Origin: Alistipes provencensis
GTDB lineage: Bacteria; Bacteroidota; Bacteroidia; Bacteroidales; Rikenellaceae
Length of the DNA stretch: 64,000 bases
Assembly: GCF_900083545.1 (NCBI RefSeq)
Contig: NZ_LT559262.1
Location: 968,397-1,032,396, forward strand
Reading direction: 5' to 3'
The position numbers and the translations under genes were made by a program. Positions 1 through 7,945 of the stretch are shown piece by piece. Under the pieces are notes generated by a model. The model saw only the letters and a program-made list of their open reading frames with translations. It did no database searches and was not told the origin of the DNA. The first letter of the stretch is position 1, and the number at the start of each line of letters is the position of its first letter.

Positions 1-1
1 C

Positions 2-262
2 AACGTCTGGGGAGGCGTCGCCTCGCCGCTCGACATGTTCCGCACGACGTTCCTCAAGCTGCGCGAGATATCGCTCACCTACGAGGTGCCGGCCAAATAC
101 TGCCGCATGATCCGCAGCCGAGGCATCTCGGTCTCGTTCGTCGGCCAGAACGTATTCATGTCGGCCCGCGACTTCAAATATTCCGACCCCGACGGCGGCA
201 CGGAGAACCTCTCCGACCCCTCGTCGCGCTACCTCGGTTTCAATGTCAAACTTTCGTTCTAA
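2..262 (+). CDS. SusC-like TonB-dependent outer-membrane receptor, C-terminal end only
   Basis: The gene enters from the left edge of the window; only the last 86 codons are present and the reading frame is open at its 5' end. The visible residues (LKLREISLTYEVP, then SVSFVGQNVFM, ending LGFNVKLSF) are the last beta strands of a SusC-family barrel, ending in an aromatic residue as outer-membrane barrels usually do. SusC proteins import oligosaccharides across the outer membrane using TonB energy. A SusD-like lipoprotein gene starts 15 bases downstream, the usual pairing. The substrate cannot be read from this fragment; the GH16 enzyme two genes on suggests a beta-glucan. Confidence 0.9.
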   Translation, partial: NVWGGVASPLDMFRTTFLKLREISLTYEVPAKYCRMIRSRGISVSFVGQNVFMSARDFKYSDPDGGTENLSDPSSRYLGFNVKLSF

Positions 263-277
263 ATCCATGCTAAAGCT

Positions 278-1813
278 ATGAAAAGCATATTCAAATACAT
301 CGTTCCCGGCATCGCGGTCCTGCTGGCGGCCGGCGGTTGCAGCAACTTCGAGGAGATGAACACCGATCCCGACAAGACGACCAAGGTGAACCCCGCGCTG
401 CTCTGCACCTCGGCGCTCACGACCATGGCCAAGTTCAGCGGCGACGCCAAGGCCTACATCGCCACGGCGGCCCTGCCCAAATACATCGCCTACGCTCAGG
501 AGGGCCAGATGGCCGAACAGTACAACAACATCGGCCGGGGCAGCTTCTCGCTCTACGCCGTCTTTCCGAACCTCGACGACATGGTGTCGTTCGCATCCAA
601 GAGCGGAACCTACGAAGTCTCGCCGTACCGCGGCGTGGAGCATTTCGTCAAAGCCTATATCCTCTACCGCCTGACGATGGAGATGGGCGACATCCCCTGC
701 TCGCAGGCCGGAAAAGGCATGACGGAGGGCATCATGAAGGTCAAATACGACCCGCAGGAGCAGGTATTCGCCACGGTGCTCGCCTACCTGCAGACGGCGG
801 CCGACAATTTCTCGCAGAGTTCGGCCAATTTCGCGGGCGACATCTTCTTCGGCGGCGACCCCTCGAAATGGCTCAAGGCGACCAACGCCCTGCGGCTGAA
901 GGTGCTCATGTCGCTCTCGGAGCATACGGACAACACGACGCTGAACATCAAAGCGGCTTTCGCCGACATCGTGCGCGACGGGCGCCTGATGGAGAGCAAC
1001 GCCGACAACTTGGCGCTGGCCTACGTCGACAAACCCAACAGCTACCACCCGCTCTATTCGACCAACGACAAATTCGTGGTCAACACGATGATGAGTTCGT
1101 TCGTGGTCGACAAGCTCAAGGCGCTGAACGACTACCGTCTGTTCTACTATGCGGCGCCCTACGAGAATGCCGCCACCGACGGCTACACGGCCGACCAGAT
1201 GGAAGCTTACCGGGGTGTGGACGTGACGCTCGACTTCACGGGGATCAACACCGCCTACAACAGCCGCGACTATTCGCTGCTCAACAAGCGCTATGTGTCG
1301 CAGAAGGCCAGCGAACCGCTGGTGCTGATCGGATATGCCGAGCAGTGCCTGCTGATCGCCGAGGCGATCGAGCGCGGCTGGGTGAACGGTACGTCACAGA
1401 CCTACTATGAAAACGGTGTCAAGGCGGCCCTCGCATTCGTGATGGGGCTGGATGCCTCGACCGTCGGCAAGGCCGTGACGCAGGCCTACATCGACGGCTA
1501 TTTCACGGGCGAAGCGGCCTACAAGAGCTCCTCCACCGACCGGCTGCACCAGATCTGGGATCAGAAGTACCTGATGACCTTCCTGCAGGACTGCGACAAC
1601 GCCTACTTCGAGTACCGCCGCACGGGATGGCCCCAGTTGCCGATTGACCCCTCGACGAGCCTCAACGTCAATGCACCCGACAAACTGCCGGTACGCTGGA
1701 TGTATCCCTCAAACGAGGAGACCACCAACAAGAACAACCTGCTCGAGGCGCTGAACCGCCAGTTCGGTAACGAAGCCGACGAGATCAACGGCCTGATGTG
1801 GCTGCTTAAATAG
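278..1813 (+). CDS. SusD/RagB-family glycan-binding lipoprotein (SusD-like_2 type)
   Basis: A 511-residue protein starting with a lipoprotein signal (hydrophobic stretch ending AAGGC, Cys about residue 21), so probably anchored on the outer membrane over its SusC partner. The segment just after the lipobox (FEEMNTDPDKTTKVNPALL) is typical of the SusD-like_2 branch: Asn-Thr-Asp-Pro followed by a region leading into TPR helices. Conserved late motifs include YAEQCLLIAEAIERGW and a C-terminal PVRWMYPSNEE block. SusD proteins bind the glycan at the surface and hand it to the SusC barrel. It sits 15 bases after the SusC stop and is followed by a strong hairpin and a GH16 gene, so the three form the end of a small utilisation locus. 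Confidence 0.92.
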   Translation: MKSIFKYIVPGIAVLLAAGGCSNFEEMNTDPDKTTKVNPALLCTSALTTMAKFSGDAKAYIATAALPKYIAYAQEGQMAEQYNNIGRGSFSLYAVFPNLDDMVSFASKSGTYEVSPYRGVEHFVKAYILYRLTMEMGDIPCSQAGKGMTEGIMKVKYDPQEQVFATVLAYLQTAADNFSQSSANFAGDIFFGGDPSKWLKATNALRLKVLMSLSEHTDNTTLNIKAAFADIVRDGRLMESNADNLALAYVDKPNSYHPLYSTNDKFVVNTMMSSFVVDKLKALNDYRLFYYAAPYENAATDGYTADQMEAYRGVDVTLDFTGINTAYNSRDYSLLNKRYVSQKASEPLVLIGYAEQCLLIAEAIERGWVNGTSQTYYENGVKAALAFVMGLDASTVGKAVTQAYIDGYFTGEAAYKSSSTDRLHQIWDQKYLMTFLQDCDNAYFEYRRTGWPQLPIDPSTSLNVNAPDKLPVRWMYPSNEETTNKNNLLEALNRQFGNEADEINGLMWLLK

Positions 1814-1818
1814 GAACA

Positions 1819-1851
1819 ACCCGGGGAGGGGCGAACCGTTCCTCCCCGGGT
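1819..1851 (+). promoter_or_regulatory. Strong intercistronic hairpin between SusD and GH16
   Basis: An 11-bp perfect stem (ACCCGGGGAGG pairing with CCTCCCCGGGT) around an 11-base loop lies six bases after the SusD stop. No run of T follows, so it is not a canonical intrinsic terminator. It more likely protects the upstream SusC/SusD message from 3' decay or partly attenuates transcription into the enzyme gene, which would keep SusC/SusD more abundant than GH16. That role is an inference. Confidence 0.6.
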
Positions 1852-1866
1852 CATGCAGATGCGTTT

Positions 1867-2700
1867 ATGAAAAGAATCATTTTATTGCTGGCCGCGACAT
1901 TTTTCGTTCGCGCAGCCGGGGCCGAAGAACCGGCTGCGACGATACGCACCCCTTCGGGCGCCGCATGGCGGCTGGTCTGGAGCGACGAGTTCGATTACAA
2001 GGGTCTGCCCGACCCTGCCAAATGGGATTACGACATCAGCGGCAACGACTACGGATGGGGCAACAACGAGTTGCAGCACTACACGGCCGGACGCCGCAGG
2101 AACGTCGGCGTGAAGGACGGCCTGCTGACCATCACCGCCCGCAGGGAGTCGCAGGGCGGCAAGCAGTACACCTCGACCCGGCTGGTCACGCGCGGCCGCC
2201 AGACATGGCAGTACGGACGCGTCGAGGCGCGGGTGCGGTTTCCCGAGGGACGCGGAACGTGGAGCGCCGTGTGGCTGATGCCCGCCGATAGCCGCTACGG
2301 CGACTGGCCCGCCAGCGGGGAGATCGACCTCGTGGAGCAGGTGGGTTACGATGCGGAGTGTATCGTCGGGACGGTACACACCACCCGCCATTCGCATCTG
2401 GACGGGACGCAGAAGAGCGGAAATGTCCGCTCGGCCGACGTAACGCGGGATTTTCACCGTTACGCGATCGAGTGGGAGGCTGACGAAATCCGGTTCTATT
2501 TCGACGAGCAGCTCTATTTCACCTACGAGAACGACGGCACGGGCCCCGAGAGCTGGCCCTTCGACCAGCCGTTCTATGTGATCGTCAACCTCGCCGTCGG
2601 CGGCAACTGGGGCGGCCAGCAGGGCATCGACGACCGGGTCTTCCCCCAGCGGATGGAGGTCGATTATGTGCGCGTCTACGAAAAGGCGGCGGACGAATAA
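1867..2700 (+). CDS. GH16 endo-beta-1,3(4)-glucanase (laminarinase-like)
   Basis: A 277-residue secreted protein with a signal peptide (residues 1 to about 20, cleavage near AGAEEP). The whole mature chain is one GH16 jelly-roll domain: the start WSDEFDY, a middle TSRLVTRGRQTWQYGRVEARVRFPEG region, and the catalytic motif G-E152-I-D154-L-V-E157, where E152 should be the nucleophile and E157 the acid/base. The extra Val between D154 and E157 (ExDxxE form) is the pattern of laminarinases and related enzymes rather than lichenases. The end (INLAVGGNWGGQQ-type motif and DYVRVYEK) is also typical. Lying after a SusC/SusD pair, it probably cuts a beta-1,3-containing glucan before import. Agarase or carrageenase activity is less likely but is not excluded from sequence alone. 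Confidence 0.93.
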   Translation: MKRIILLLAATFFVRAAGAEEPAATIRTPSGAAWRLVWSDEFDYKGLPDPAKWDYDISGNDYGWGNNELQHYTAGRRRNVGVKDGLLTITARRESQGGKQYTSTRLVTRGRQTWQYGRVEARVRFPEGRGTWSAVWLMPADSRYGDWPASGEIDLVEQVGYDAECIVGTVHTTRHSHLDGTQKSGNVRSADVTRDFHRYAIEWEADEIRFYFDEQLYFTYENDGTGPESWPFDQPFYVIVNLAVGGNWGGQQGIDDRVFPQRMEVDYVRVYEKAADE

Positions 2701-2720
2701 ACCCGATCCCCAGCGGCAGG

Positions 2721-2757
2721 ACAGCGCCGGATTTCACGATCCGGCGCTGTTTTTTTA
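2721..2757 (+). terminator. Intrinsic terminator after GH16
   Basis: A perfect 12-bp stem (ACAGCGCCGGAT and ATCCGGCGCTGT) with a six-base loop is followed directly by seven T. It lies 20 bases after the GH16 stop and closes the first locus. Confidence 0.93.
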
Positions 2758-2767
2758 CCAAATGCGA

Positions 2768-2799
2768 TTTGTTGTTTAAAGAAAAAAGTGCTATGTTTG
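2768..2799 (+). promoter_or_regulatory. Bacteroidota-type promoter for the GntR gene
   Basis: TTTG at 2768-2771, a 20-base spacer and TATGTTTG at 2792-2799 match the Bacteroidota consensus TTTG-N19/21-TAnnTTTG exactly. It leaves a leader of roughly 110 bases before the regulator start at 2914. The bases TTTGCACA spanning the end of the -7 box recur at the next promoter (3784-3791). Confidence 0.8.
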
Positions 2800-2913
2800 C
2801 ACATATACTACGAACCCAACGAATCAATTTCGGCGGCTGCAACCGTACAAAGCACTCATAATGGGACGCTTGAAACACGGAAACAGTCATAGGACACATA
2901 CATAACTCACAAT

Positions 2914-3651
2914 ATGTCATACGCCATGACCGAAGTGAAAGTGAACAAACCGCTGCATGTGTTGGCGGAGGAGGCGATCAAGAAGATGATCGTGCTTCCC
3001 GAATACCAGAACGGCAAACTGCTGCCCAACGAGATCGAACTCGCGCGCAGCCTCCATATTTCGCGTAACACGCTGCGACAAGCCATCAACAAGATGGTTT
3101 TCGAAGGGTTGCTCTGCCGCCGCAAGGGATACGGCACATGGGTCGCTAAGAAGACCATCACGGGCGGCGTGAAAAACTGGCTGAGTTTCTCGCAGGAGAT
3201 GCAGCGATTGGGCATTCAGGTCAAGAACTACGAACTGCATGTATCTATGGAACAGCCCGATGAGAACGTCCGCCGGTTCTTCGGCATGGAAGACAGCGCG
3301 AATGACCTCTGCCTGAAACTGGAGCGTGTGAGGGGGCATGCCGAATATCCGTTCGTGGTTTTCATCTCCTATTTCAACCCCAAATTCCCGATCAGCAGCG
3401 ACGACAACTTCGCCAAGCCGCTCTACGAGTTGCTCGAAAAGCAATACGACATCGTCGTGCACACCTCCGTCGAGGAGATTTCGGCCCGGTTGGCCGGAAA
3501 GCGGGTCGCTTCGAAACTGCGCATCCCGGAAAACGACCCGATTCTGATCCGCCGCCGCTTCGTCTACGATATCAAGGGCGTACCCGTCGAATACAACATC
3601 GGCTACTACCGCGCCGACAGCTTCACCTACACGATCACGGCCGAGCGATAG
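2914..3651 (+). CDS. GntR-family transcriptional regulator with UTRA ligand domain (HutC type)
   Basis: A 245-residue cytoplasmic regulator. Residues about 15-80 form the winged helix-turn-helix, with the characteristic LLPNEIELARSLHISRNTLR segment, then a wing ending GYGTWVAKK. Residues about 90-240 match the UTRA effector domain: an LGIQV-type motif, LKLERVR, the PLYELLEKQY segment and the closing VEYNIGYYRADSFTY. UTRA-type GntR proteins sense small sugars or sugar phosphates. The gene has its own promoter and terminator and stands directly upstream of the mannose operon, whose promoter carries a palindrome suited to a dimeric regulator. It is therefore the likely local regulator of that operon; the ligand (perhaps a mannose phosphate) is inferred. 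An alternative start lies 12 bases downstream (MTEVKV). Confidence 0.92.
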   Translation: MSYAMTEVKVNKPLHVLAEEAIKKMIVLPEYQNGKLLPNEIELARSLHISRNTLRQAINKMVFEGLLCRRKGYGTWVAKKTITGGVKNWLSFSQEMQRLGIQVKNYELHVSMEQPDENVRRFFGMEDSANDLCLKLERVRGHAEYPFVVFISYFNPKFPISSDDNFAKPLYELLEKQYDIVVHTSVEEISARLAGKRVASKLRIPENDPILIRRRFVYDIKGVPVEYNIGYYRADSFTYTITAER

Positions 3652-3695
3652 CCGCACAATACAGTTTTGACAGCCTTTAGGTGCTGTTTTCCGTA

Positions 3696-3724
3696 TCGGA
3701 AGGAAGTCTCCTTCCGACTTTTTT
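3696..3724 (+). terminator. Intrinsic terminator after GntR gene
   Basis: A perfect 9-bp stem (TCGGAAGGA with TCCTTCCGA) and a four-base AGTC loop precede a T-rich tail (CTTTTTT). It separates the regulator transcript from the operon that begins about 60 bases later. Confidence 0.88.
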
Positions 3725-3755
3725 CATCTCCGGACCAAAAAAAAGTGCCAAACTA

Positions 3756-3787
3756 TTTTGTATTTACAAAATATGTTACTTTATTTG
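3756..3787 (+). promoter_or_regulatory. Promoter of the 17-kb mannose/glycan operon
   Basis: TTTTG at 3756-3760, a 19-base spacer and TTTATTTG at 3780-3787 match the Bacteroidota promoter form with one mismatch in the -7 box (first TA is TT). It lies 48 bases before the chosen start of the isomerase gene and just before an AT-rich palindrome. Confidence 0.7.
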
Positions 3788-3798
3788 CACAAACAATA

Positions 3799-3814
3799 AT
3801 ATGTATGAACATAT
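3799..3814. promoter_or_regulatory. Candidate operator palindrome (GntR site)
   Basis: The inverted repeat ATATGT-ATGA-ACATAT starts 12 bases after the -7 box, near the expected transcription start. Its size and symmetry suit a GntR dimer, and the GntR gene ends about 150 bases upstream. It overlaps the possible upstream ATG at 3805, which argues for the later start at 3835. The regulatory role is inferred from position only. Confidence 0.45.
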
Positions 3815-3834
3815 ATAACAATATAAGATACACC

Positions 3835-5610
3835 ATGTATAGAAAATCAGACAGTTTCTTGGCCCCCGTCGAGGCGGCCGAAACACCGGCGGGTGAATAC
3901 GAACTCTACCCGGCATTCGAAATCGGAGATGAGATATTCAGCCGGATCGAGGTGCTCGCAGAGCGGATCGCCGCAGAAAAAAGCGTCGTCATCGACGGTT
4001 ACGAAGGCGTCCTGTGGGAGAAATTCATCGAGTCGCTGGTCCGCGCCCTCGAATCGCAGGGCCGGAAGGTAGCGACCATTCCCGTGGCCGGAGCGCTGAA
4101 GAGCGAGGAGGAGATCGACGCGCTGATCGCCCCGTTCATGGGCGAGGAGGATTCGATCTTCGGCCGCATGACCGACCTGCTGCTGATCGACTTCTTCGAC
4201 CGTGCGGCCCTGCAGCGACTCACCCCCGACGCAGAGGCGGACATCACCATCCTCTACGGCTGCGGTGCCGCGCTGGCGGACTGGAAAGCCCCGCTCGTGT
4301 ATGTCGACCTGCCTAAGAACGAACTTCAGTTCCGCATGGCGGCCGGAGCGGCCTTCAACGTCGGCACGACACGCCGCATGGACGCCCGGGAGTCCTACAA
4401 ACGCTGTTATTTCATCGACTGGCCGATCCTCGACGCCTACAAGGGGGCGCTGATCCCCCGCATCGACTGGGTCGTCGACGAGCAGCGCATCGACGCCTAC
4501 ACGTTCATGAGCGGCGACGCCCTGCGCGAAGGCTTGCGGCGGATGTGCCGCAGCAGTTTCCGCGTCCGGCCGTGGTTCGCACCCGGCGTCTGGGGCGGCA
4601 CCTACCTGCGCGACCACATCCGGGGCCTCAACCGCGAGGCGCCGAACATGGCTTGGTCGTACGAGCTGATGGCCCTCGAGAACGGCATCATGTTCAAACA
4701 TAACGACACGCTGCTCGAAGTATCGTTCAGTTTCCTGATGTCGTACGGCTATCGCGAGGTGCTGGGACATTGCGCCGAGGATTTCAAGGAGGATTTCCCG
4801 ATCCGCTTCGACTTCCTCGACACGATCGACGGCGGCAACCTCTCGATCCAGTGCCACCCGCGTCCGGAGTACATCCGTTCGCGGTTCGGCAAACCCTACA
4901 CGCAGGACGAGACCTATTATATACTGCGTGCGGCAGACGACGCGCACGTCTATCTGGGATTTCAGGAGGGTGTGCGGAAAGCGCCCTTCACCGCCGCGCT
5001 CGAAGAGAGCCAGCGCACCGGAAAGGCACTCGACATCAAGCAGTATGTGCAATGCTTCCCGGCCCGCAAGCACGAACTGTTCCTCATTCCGAACGGAACG
5101 ATCCACGCCTCGGGCGCCGGCAACCTCGTGCTGGAGATCAGCAGCGCCCCCTACATCTTCACCTTCAAGATGTACGACTGGGTGCGCCTCGACATCGACG
5201 GCCGTCCCCGCCCGATCAACATCGAGCACGGACTGAACAACGTCCGTTTCGAACGCAGCGGCAAGGTGGTCCCGGAGACGCTCATCAGCAAGCCGACCGT
5301 CATGGAGAGCAACGAAAGCTACACGCAGGAGCACCTGCCCACGCATCCCGACCACTTCTACGACGTGCATCGCTACCACCTGCACGACGCGCACAGCCTG
5401 AAGATCGACACCGACAACCGCTGCCACGTCTGGATGGTCGTCGAAGGCGCCGGCGTCGAGGTCGAGACCGCCGACGGGCGCAGGGAACGTTACAACTACC
5501 TCGAAACGTTCATCATTCCGGCAGCCGCAGGTTCCTACACGCTGCACAACGCTTCGGGAGACGACGTCATGATGGTCAAAGCCTTCGTGAAAGACACCTA
5601 CCGACTGTAA
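3835..5610 (+). CDS. Class I mannose-6-phosphate isomerase with an extra N-terminal P-loop-kinase-like domain
   Basis: A 591-residue cytoplasmic protein from the start at 3835 (MYRKSD); the frame stays open further upstream but runs through the promoter. Residues about 245-591 are a type I phosphomannose isomerase: the GxWGG segment (FAPGVWGGTYLRD), metal ligands Q339 and H341 in IQCHP, E359 in DETYYIL, and H424 in IPNGTIHASGAG. It should interconvert mannose 6-phosphate and fructose 6-phosphate. Residues about 30-230 are not part of usual isomerases (which run about 300-400 residues); VVIDGYEGVLWEKF followed by LLLIDFFDR resembles a nucleoside/uridine-kinase fold with the Walker A loop lost. 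The gene is first in the operon and feeds from the permease and kinase behind it. The isomerase call is firm; the meaning of the front domain is open. Confidence 0.9.
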   Translation: MYRKSDSFLAPVEAAETPAGEYELYPAFEIGDEIFSRIEVLAERIAAEKSVVIDGYEGVLWEKFIESLVRALESQGRKVATIPVAGALKSEEEIDALIAPFMGEEDSIFGRMTDLLLIDFFDRAALQRLTPDAEADITILYGCGAALADWKAPLVYVDLPKNELQFRMAAGAAFNVGTTRRMDARESYKRCYFIDWPILDAYKGALIPRIDWVVDEQRIDAYTFMSGDALREGLRRMCRSSFRVRPWFAPGVWGGTYLRDHIRGLNREAPNMAWSYELMALENGIMFKHNDTLLEVSFSFLMSYGYREVLGHCAEDFKEDFPIRFDFLDTIDGGNLSIQCHPRPEYIRSRFGKPYTQDETYYILRAADDAHVYLGFQEGVRKAPFTAALEESQRTGKALDIKQYVQCFPARKHELFLIPNGTIHASGAGNLVLEISSAPYIFTFKMYDWVRLDIDGRPRPINIEHGLNNVRFERSGKVVPETLISKPTVMESNESYTQEHLPTHPDHFYDVHRYHLHDAHSLKIDTDNRCHVWMVVEGAGVEVETADGRRERYNYLETFIIPAAAGSYTLHNASGDDVMMVKAFVKDTYRL

Positions 5611-5637
5611 ACAGAACTCCAACCTAAAACCCGAACC

Positions 5638-6810
5638 ATGAATAACACACACACCCTGAGCCACCTGCTGCCCGTGCTTTTCGGATTCTTCATCATGGGC
5701 TTCTGCGACGTGGTAGGCGTGGCGACGAGCTATGTGCAGCAGCATTTCGCGCTCTCGGAAAGCCTCGCGGGACTCATTCCCTCGATGGTCTTCCTGTGGT
5801 TCCTGCTGCTGGCCGTGCCGGTGGCTTTCTGGATGAACCGCATCGGCCGCCGCCGCATGGTGATCGTGGGCAACGTCATCACGATCGTCGGCATGCTCAC
5901 GCCGCTGGCGGATTACTCGTTCGCCGCCTGTCTGATCGCCTTCGCCCTGTTGGGCATCGGCAACACGATCCTGCAGGTGTCGCTCAACCCACTGCTGACG
6001 AACGTCGTCGACGGACGCGCCCTCTCCAGCTCGCTGACCGCCGGGCAGGTCATCAAGGCGGTCTCCTCGTTCAGCGGCCCCTTCATCGCCACCTTCGCCG
6101 CCGCGACGCTGGGCAACTGGATCTGGATGTTCCCGATCTTCGCCGGGGCGTCGCTGATCTCGGCACTGTGGCTGCTGGCAACTCCCATTCAAGAATCCCC
6201 GGCCGAACGGTCGTCGTCGATGGGCGAGGTTTTCTCGGTGCTCCGCGACCGGAAGATCCGGCTGCTCTTCCTCGGCATCGTCGCCATCGTGGGCATCGAC
6301 GTCGGGCTGAACACGCTGGCCCCGAAACTGCTGATCGAACGGTGCGGCATGCCCCTCGAAAGCGCGGGCTACGGGTCGAGCGTCTACTTCTTCTGCCGCG
6401 TGATCGGGGCATTCACGGGAACGCTGCTGCTGACCCGCCTCTCCGACCGGACCTACTACTTCTCCCACATCCTGCTGGGACTCGCCGTACTCGGCGCACT
6501 CTACTTCGCACAAAGTCGCTACGCCATCCTGATCGCCCTCGGGGTCGAAGGATTCGCCTTTTCGAGCATCTTCGCCGTCATCTACTCCCAAGCGCTCAAG
6601 CATATGCCGGCCCGCGCCAACGAAATCTCGGGACTGATGATTACGGGAGTCTTCGGCGGCGCCGTCGTGCCGCCCCTGATGGGCGTGCTGACCGACGCGG
6701 TAGGCTCGCAGGCCGGTTCGCTGGCCGTGCTGACCCTCTTTGCGCTCTACCTGCTGGGCTGCGGCCTGATGATCCGATCCGAAAAAACCGAAAGCCATGT
6801 ATCAGCATGA
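5638..6810 (+). CDS. MFS sugar permease (inner membrane)
   Basis: A 390-residue, very hydrophobic protein with about twelve predicted membrane helices. The loop between helices 2 and 3 carries the MFS signature in the form MNRIGRRRMV (about residues 62-71), and a related LSDRTYYF segment follows helix 8. The overall form resembles the fucose/galactose/glucose:proton symporters used by Bacteroidota for monosaccharides released in the periplasm. It lies 27 bases after the isomerase and overlaps the kinase gene by 14 bases, so the three are translationally linked. The likely cargo is mannose, inferred from its neighbours; the sequence alone does not fix it. Confidence 0.9.
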   Translation: MNNTHTLSHLLPVLFGFFIMGFCDVVGVATSYVQQHFALSESLAGLIPSMVFLWFLLLAVPVAFWMNRIGRRRMVIVGNVITIVGMLTPLADYSFAACLIAFALLGIGNTILQVSLNPLLTNVVDGRALSSSLTAGQVIKAVSSFSGPFIATFAAATLGNWIWMFPIFAGASLISALWLLATPIQESPAERSSSMGEVFSVLRDRKIRLLFLGIVAIVGIDVGLNTLAPKLLIERCGMPLESAGYGSSVYFFCRVIGAFTGTLLLTRLSDRTYYFSHILLGLAVLGALYFAQSRYAILIALGVEGFAFSSIFAVIYSQALKHMPARANEISGLMITGVFGGAVVPPLMGVLTDAVGSQAGSLAVLTLFALYLLGCGLMIRSEKTESHVSA

Positions 6811-7906
6811 TGACAGAACCGTCGTAACGCTCGACGCGGGCGGTACGAACTTCGTTTTCGGGGCCATGCGGGGCTGTGAGTTCATCACCGAACCCCTCTG
6901 CCGCCCCTCGAACTCCCACGACCTCGACCGCTGCCTGCAAACCCTCGTCGAGGGATTTCGGGAGGTGATCTCCCGCCTCGACACGCCTCCCGTGGCGATC
7001 AGCTTCGCATTCCCGGGACCGGCCGACTATCCCCACGGAATCATCGGCGGCAATCTGCCCAACTTCCCGTCGTTCCGCGACGGCGTAGCCCTCGGACCGT
7101 TTCTCGAGATGGAATTCGGCATCCCGGTCTTCATCAACAACGACGGCAACCTCTTCGCCTACGGCGAGGCCATGGTCGGGGCGCTCCCGTGGGTCAACGC
7201 ACAACTGGCCGCCGCAGGATCGCAGAAACGCTACCGCAACCTGCTGGGCGTGACGCTCGGGACGGGATTCGGCTGCGGCGTGGTCGTCGGCGGAGAACTG
7301 CTGTTGGGCGACAACGCCTCGGGCGGTGACGTCTGGTGCTTCCGCAACGGCAAATATCCCGAATACATCATCGAGGAGAGCGTCAGCATCCGGGCCGTGA
7401 AGCGGGTCTACGCCGAACGCTCGGGCGACACGTCCGACCTCACCCCCAAAGATATTTACGACATTGCCAAAGGCTCGCGTCCGGGGGATGCCGCAGCAGC
7501 CCGGGAGAGCTTCGCCGAACTGGGACGCGCCGCAGGCGACACGCTCGCCGCAGCCGCAACCATCGTCGACGGCATCATCGTCATCGGCGGCGGACTGACC
7601 GGCGCAGCGGAGTTTTTCGTTCCGGCGATGCTGGAAGAGATGCGCAGCCCGCTGAAGATGATGAACGGCACCGCCTTCTGCCGCATGCAGACCGAAGTGC
7701 TGAACCTCGACGACGAAACGTCGCTCCGCCAATTCGTCGCCAACGGCGGACGGCCGCTGAAGGTCTACGGGTCGGACAAGGTCGTAATCTACGACGCCGA
7801 CAAGCAGATCGGGCTGACCGTCAGCCGGCTGGGAGCCAGCCGCGCCGTCTCTGTCGGCGCCTATGTCTATGCGCTCAACCACATCGGACAAACGGATTCC
7901 ATTTGA
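6797..7906 (+). CDS. ROK-family sugar kinase, zinc motif absent (probable mannokinase)
   Basis: A 369-residue protein with the ROK phosphate motif LDAGGTN (D13-A-G-G-T17), the SFAFPGPADYP segment, and FINNDGN with the catalytic base D116, then VTLGTGFGCGVVVGG. A second nucleotide motif (IIVIGGGLTG) lies near the end of the core. The zinc-binding CxCGxxGC cluster and its preceding Glu-His, typical of ROK kinases, are replaced by GGDVWCFRNGKY, so the substrate or metal use may differ. Coding overlaps the permease gene by 14 bases. With the isomerase and GH92 in the same operon, phosphorylation of mannose to mannose 6-phosphate is the most economical role; N-acetylmannosamine or glucose cannot be excluded. 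Confidence 0.87.
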   Translation: MYQHDDRTVVTLDAGGTNFVFGAMRGCEFITEPLCRPSNSHDLDRCLQTLVEGFREVISRLDTPPVAISFAFPGPADYPHGIIGGNLPNFPSFRDGVALGPFLEMEFGIPVFINNDGNLFAYGEAMVGALPWVNAQLAAAGSQKRYRNLLGVTLGTGFGCGVVVGGELLLGDNASGGDVWCFRNGKYPEYIIEESVSIRAVKRVYAERSGDTSDLTPKDIYDIAKGSRPGDAAAARESFAELGRAAGDTLAAAATIVDGIIVIGGGLTGAAEFFVPAMLEEMRSPLKMMNGTAFCRMQTEVLNLDDETSLRQFVANGGRPLKVYGSDKVVIYDADKQIGLTVSRLGASRAVSVGAYVYALNHIGQTDSI

Positions 7907-7945
7907 CAAGAGAAAGATACAACTAACCAAATACTTGAAATAACC

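Noticed and set aside
3667..3834. Upstream extension of the isomerase frame.
   Set aside because: It crosses the GntR terminator tail, the promoter and the candidate operator, so it cannot be translated from the operon mRNA.
3847..6798. Long minus-strand open frame of about 980 codons opposite the isomerase and permease.
   Set aside because: Shadow of the real plus-strand genes, with low-complexity Arg/Gly/Glu/His content and no family resemblance.
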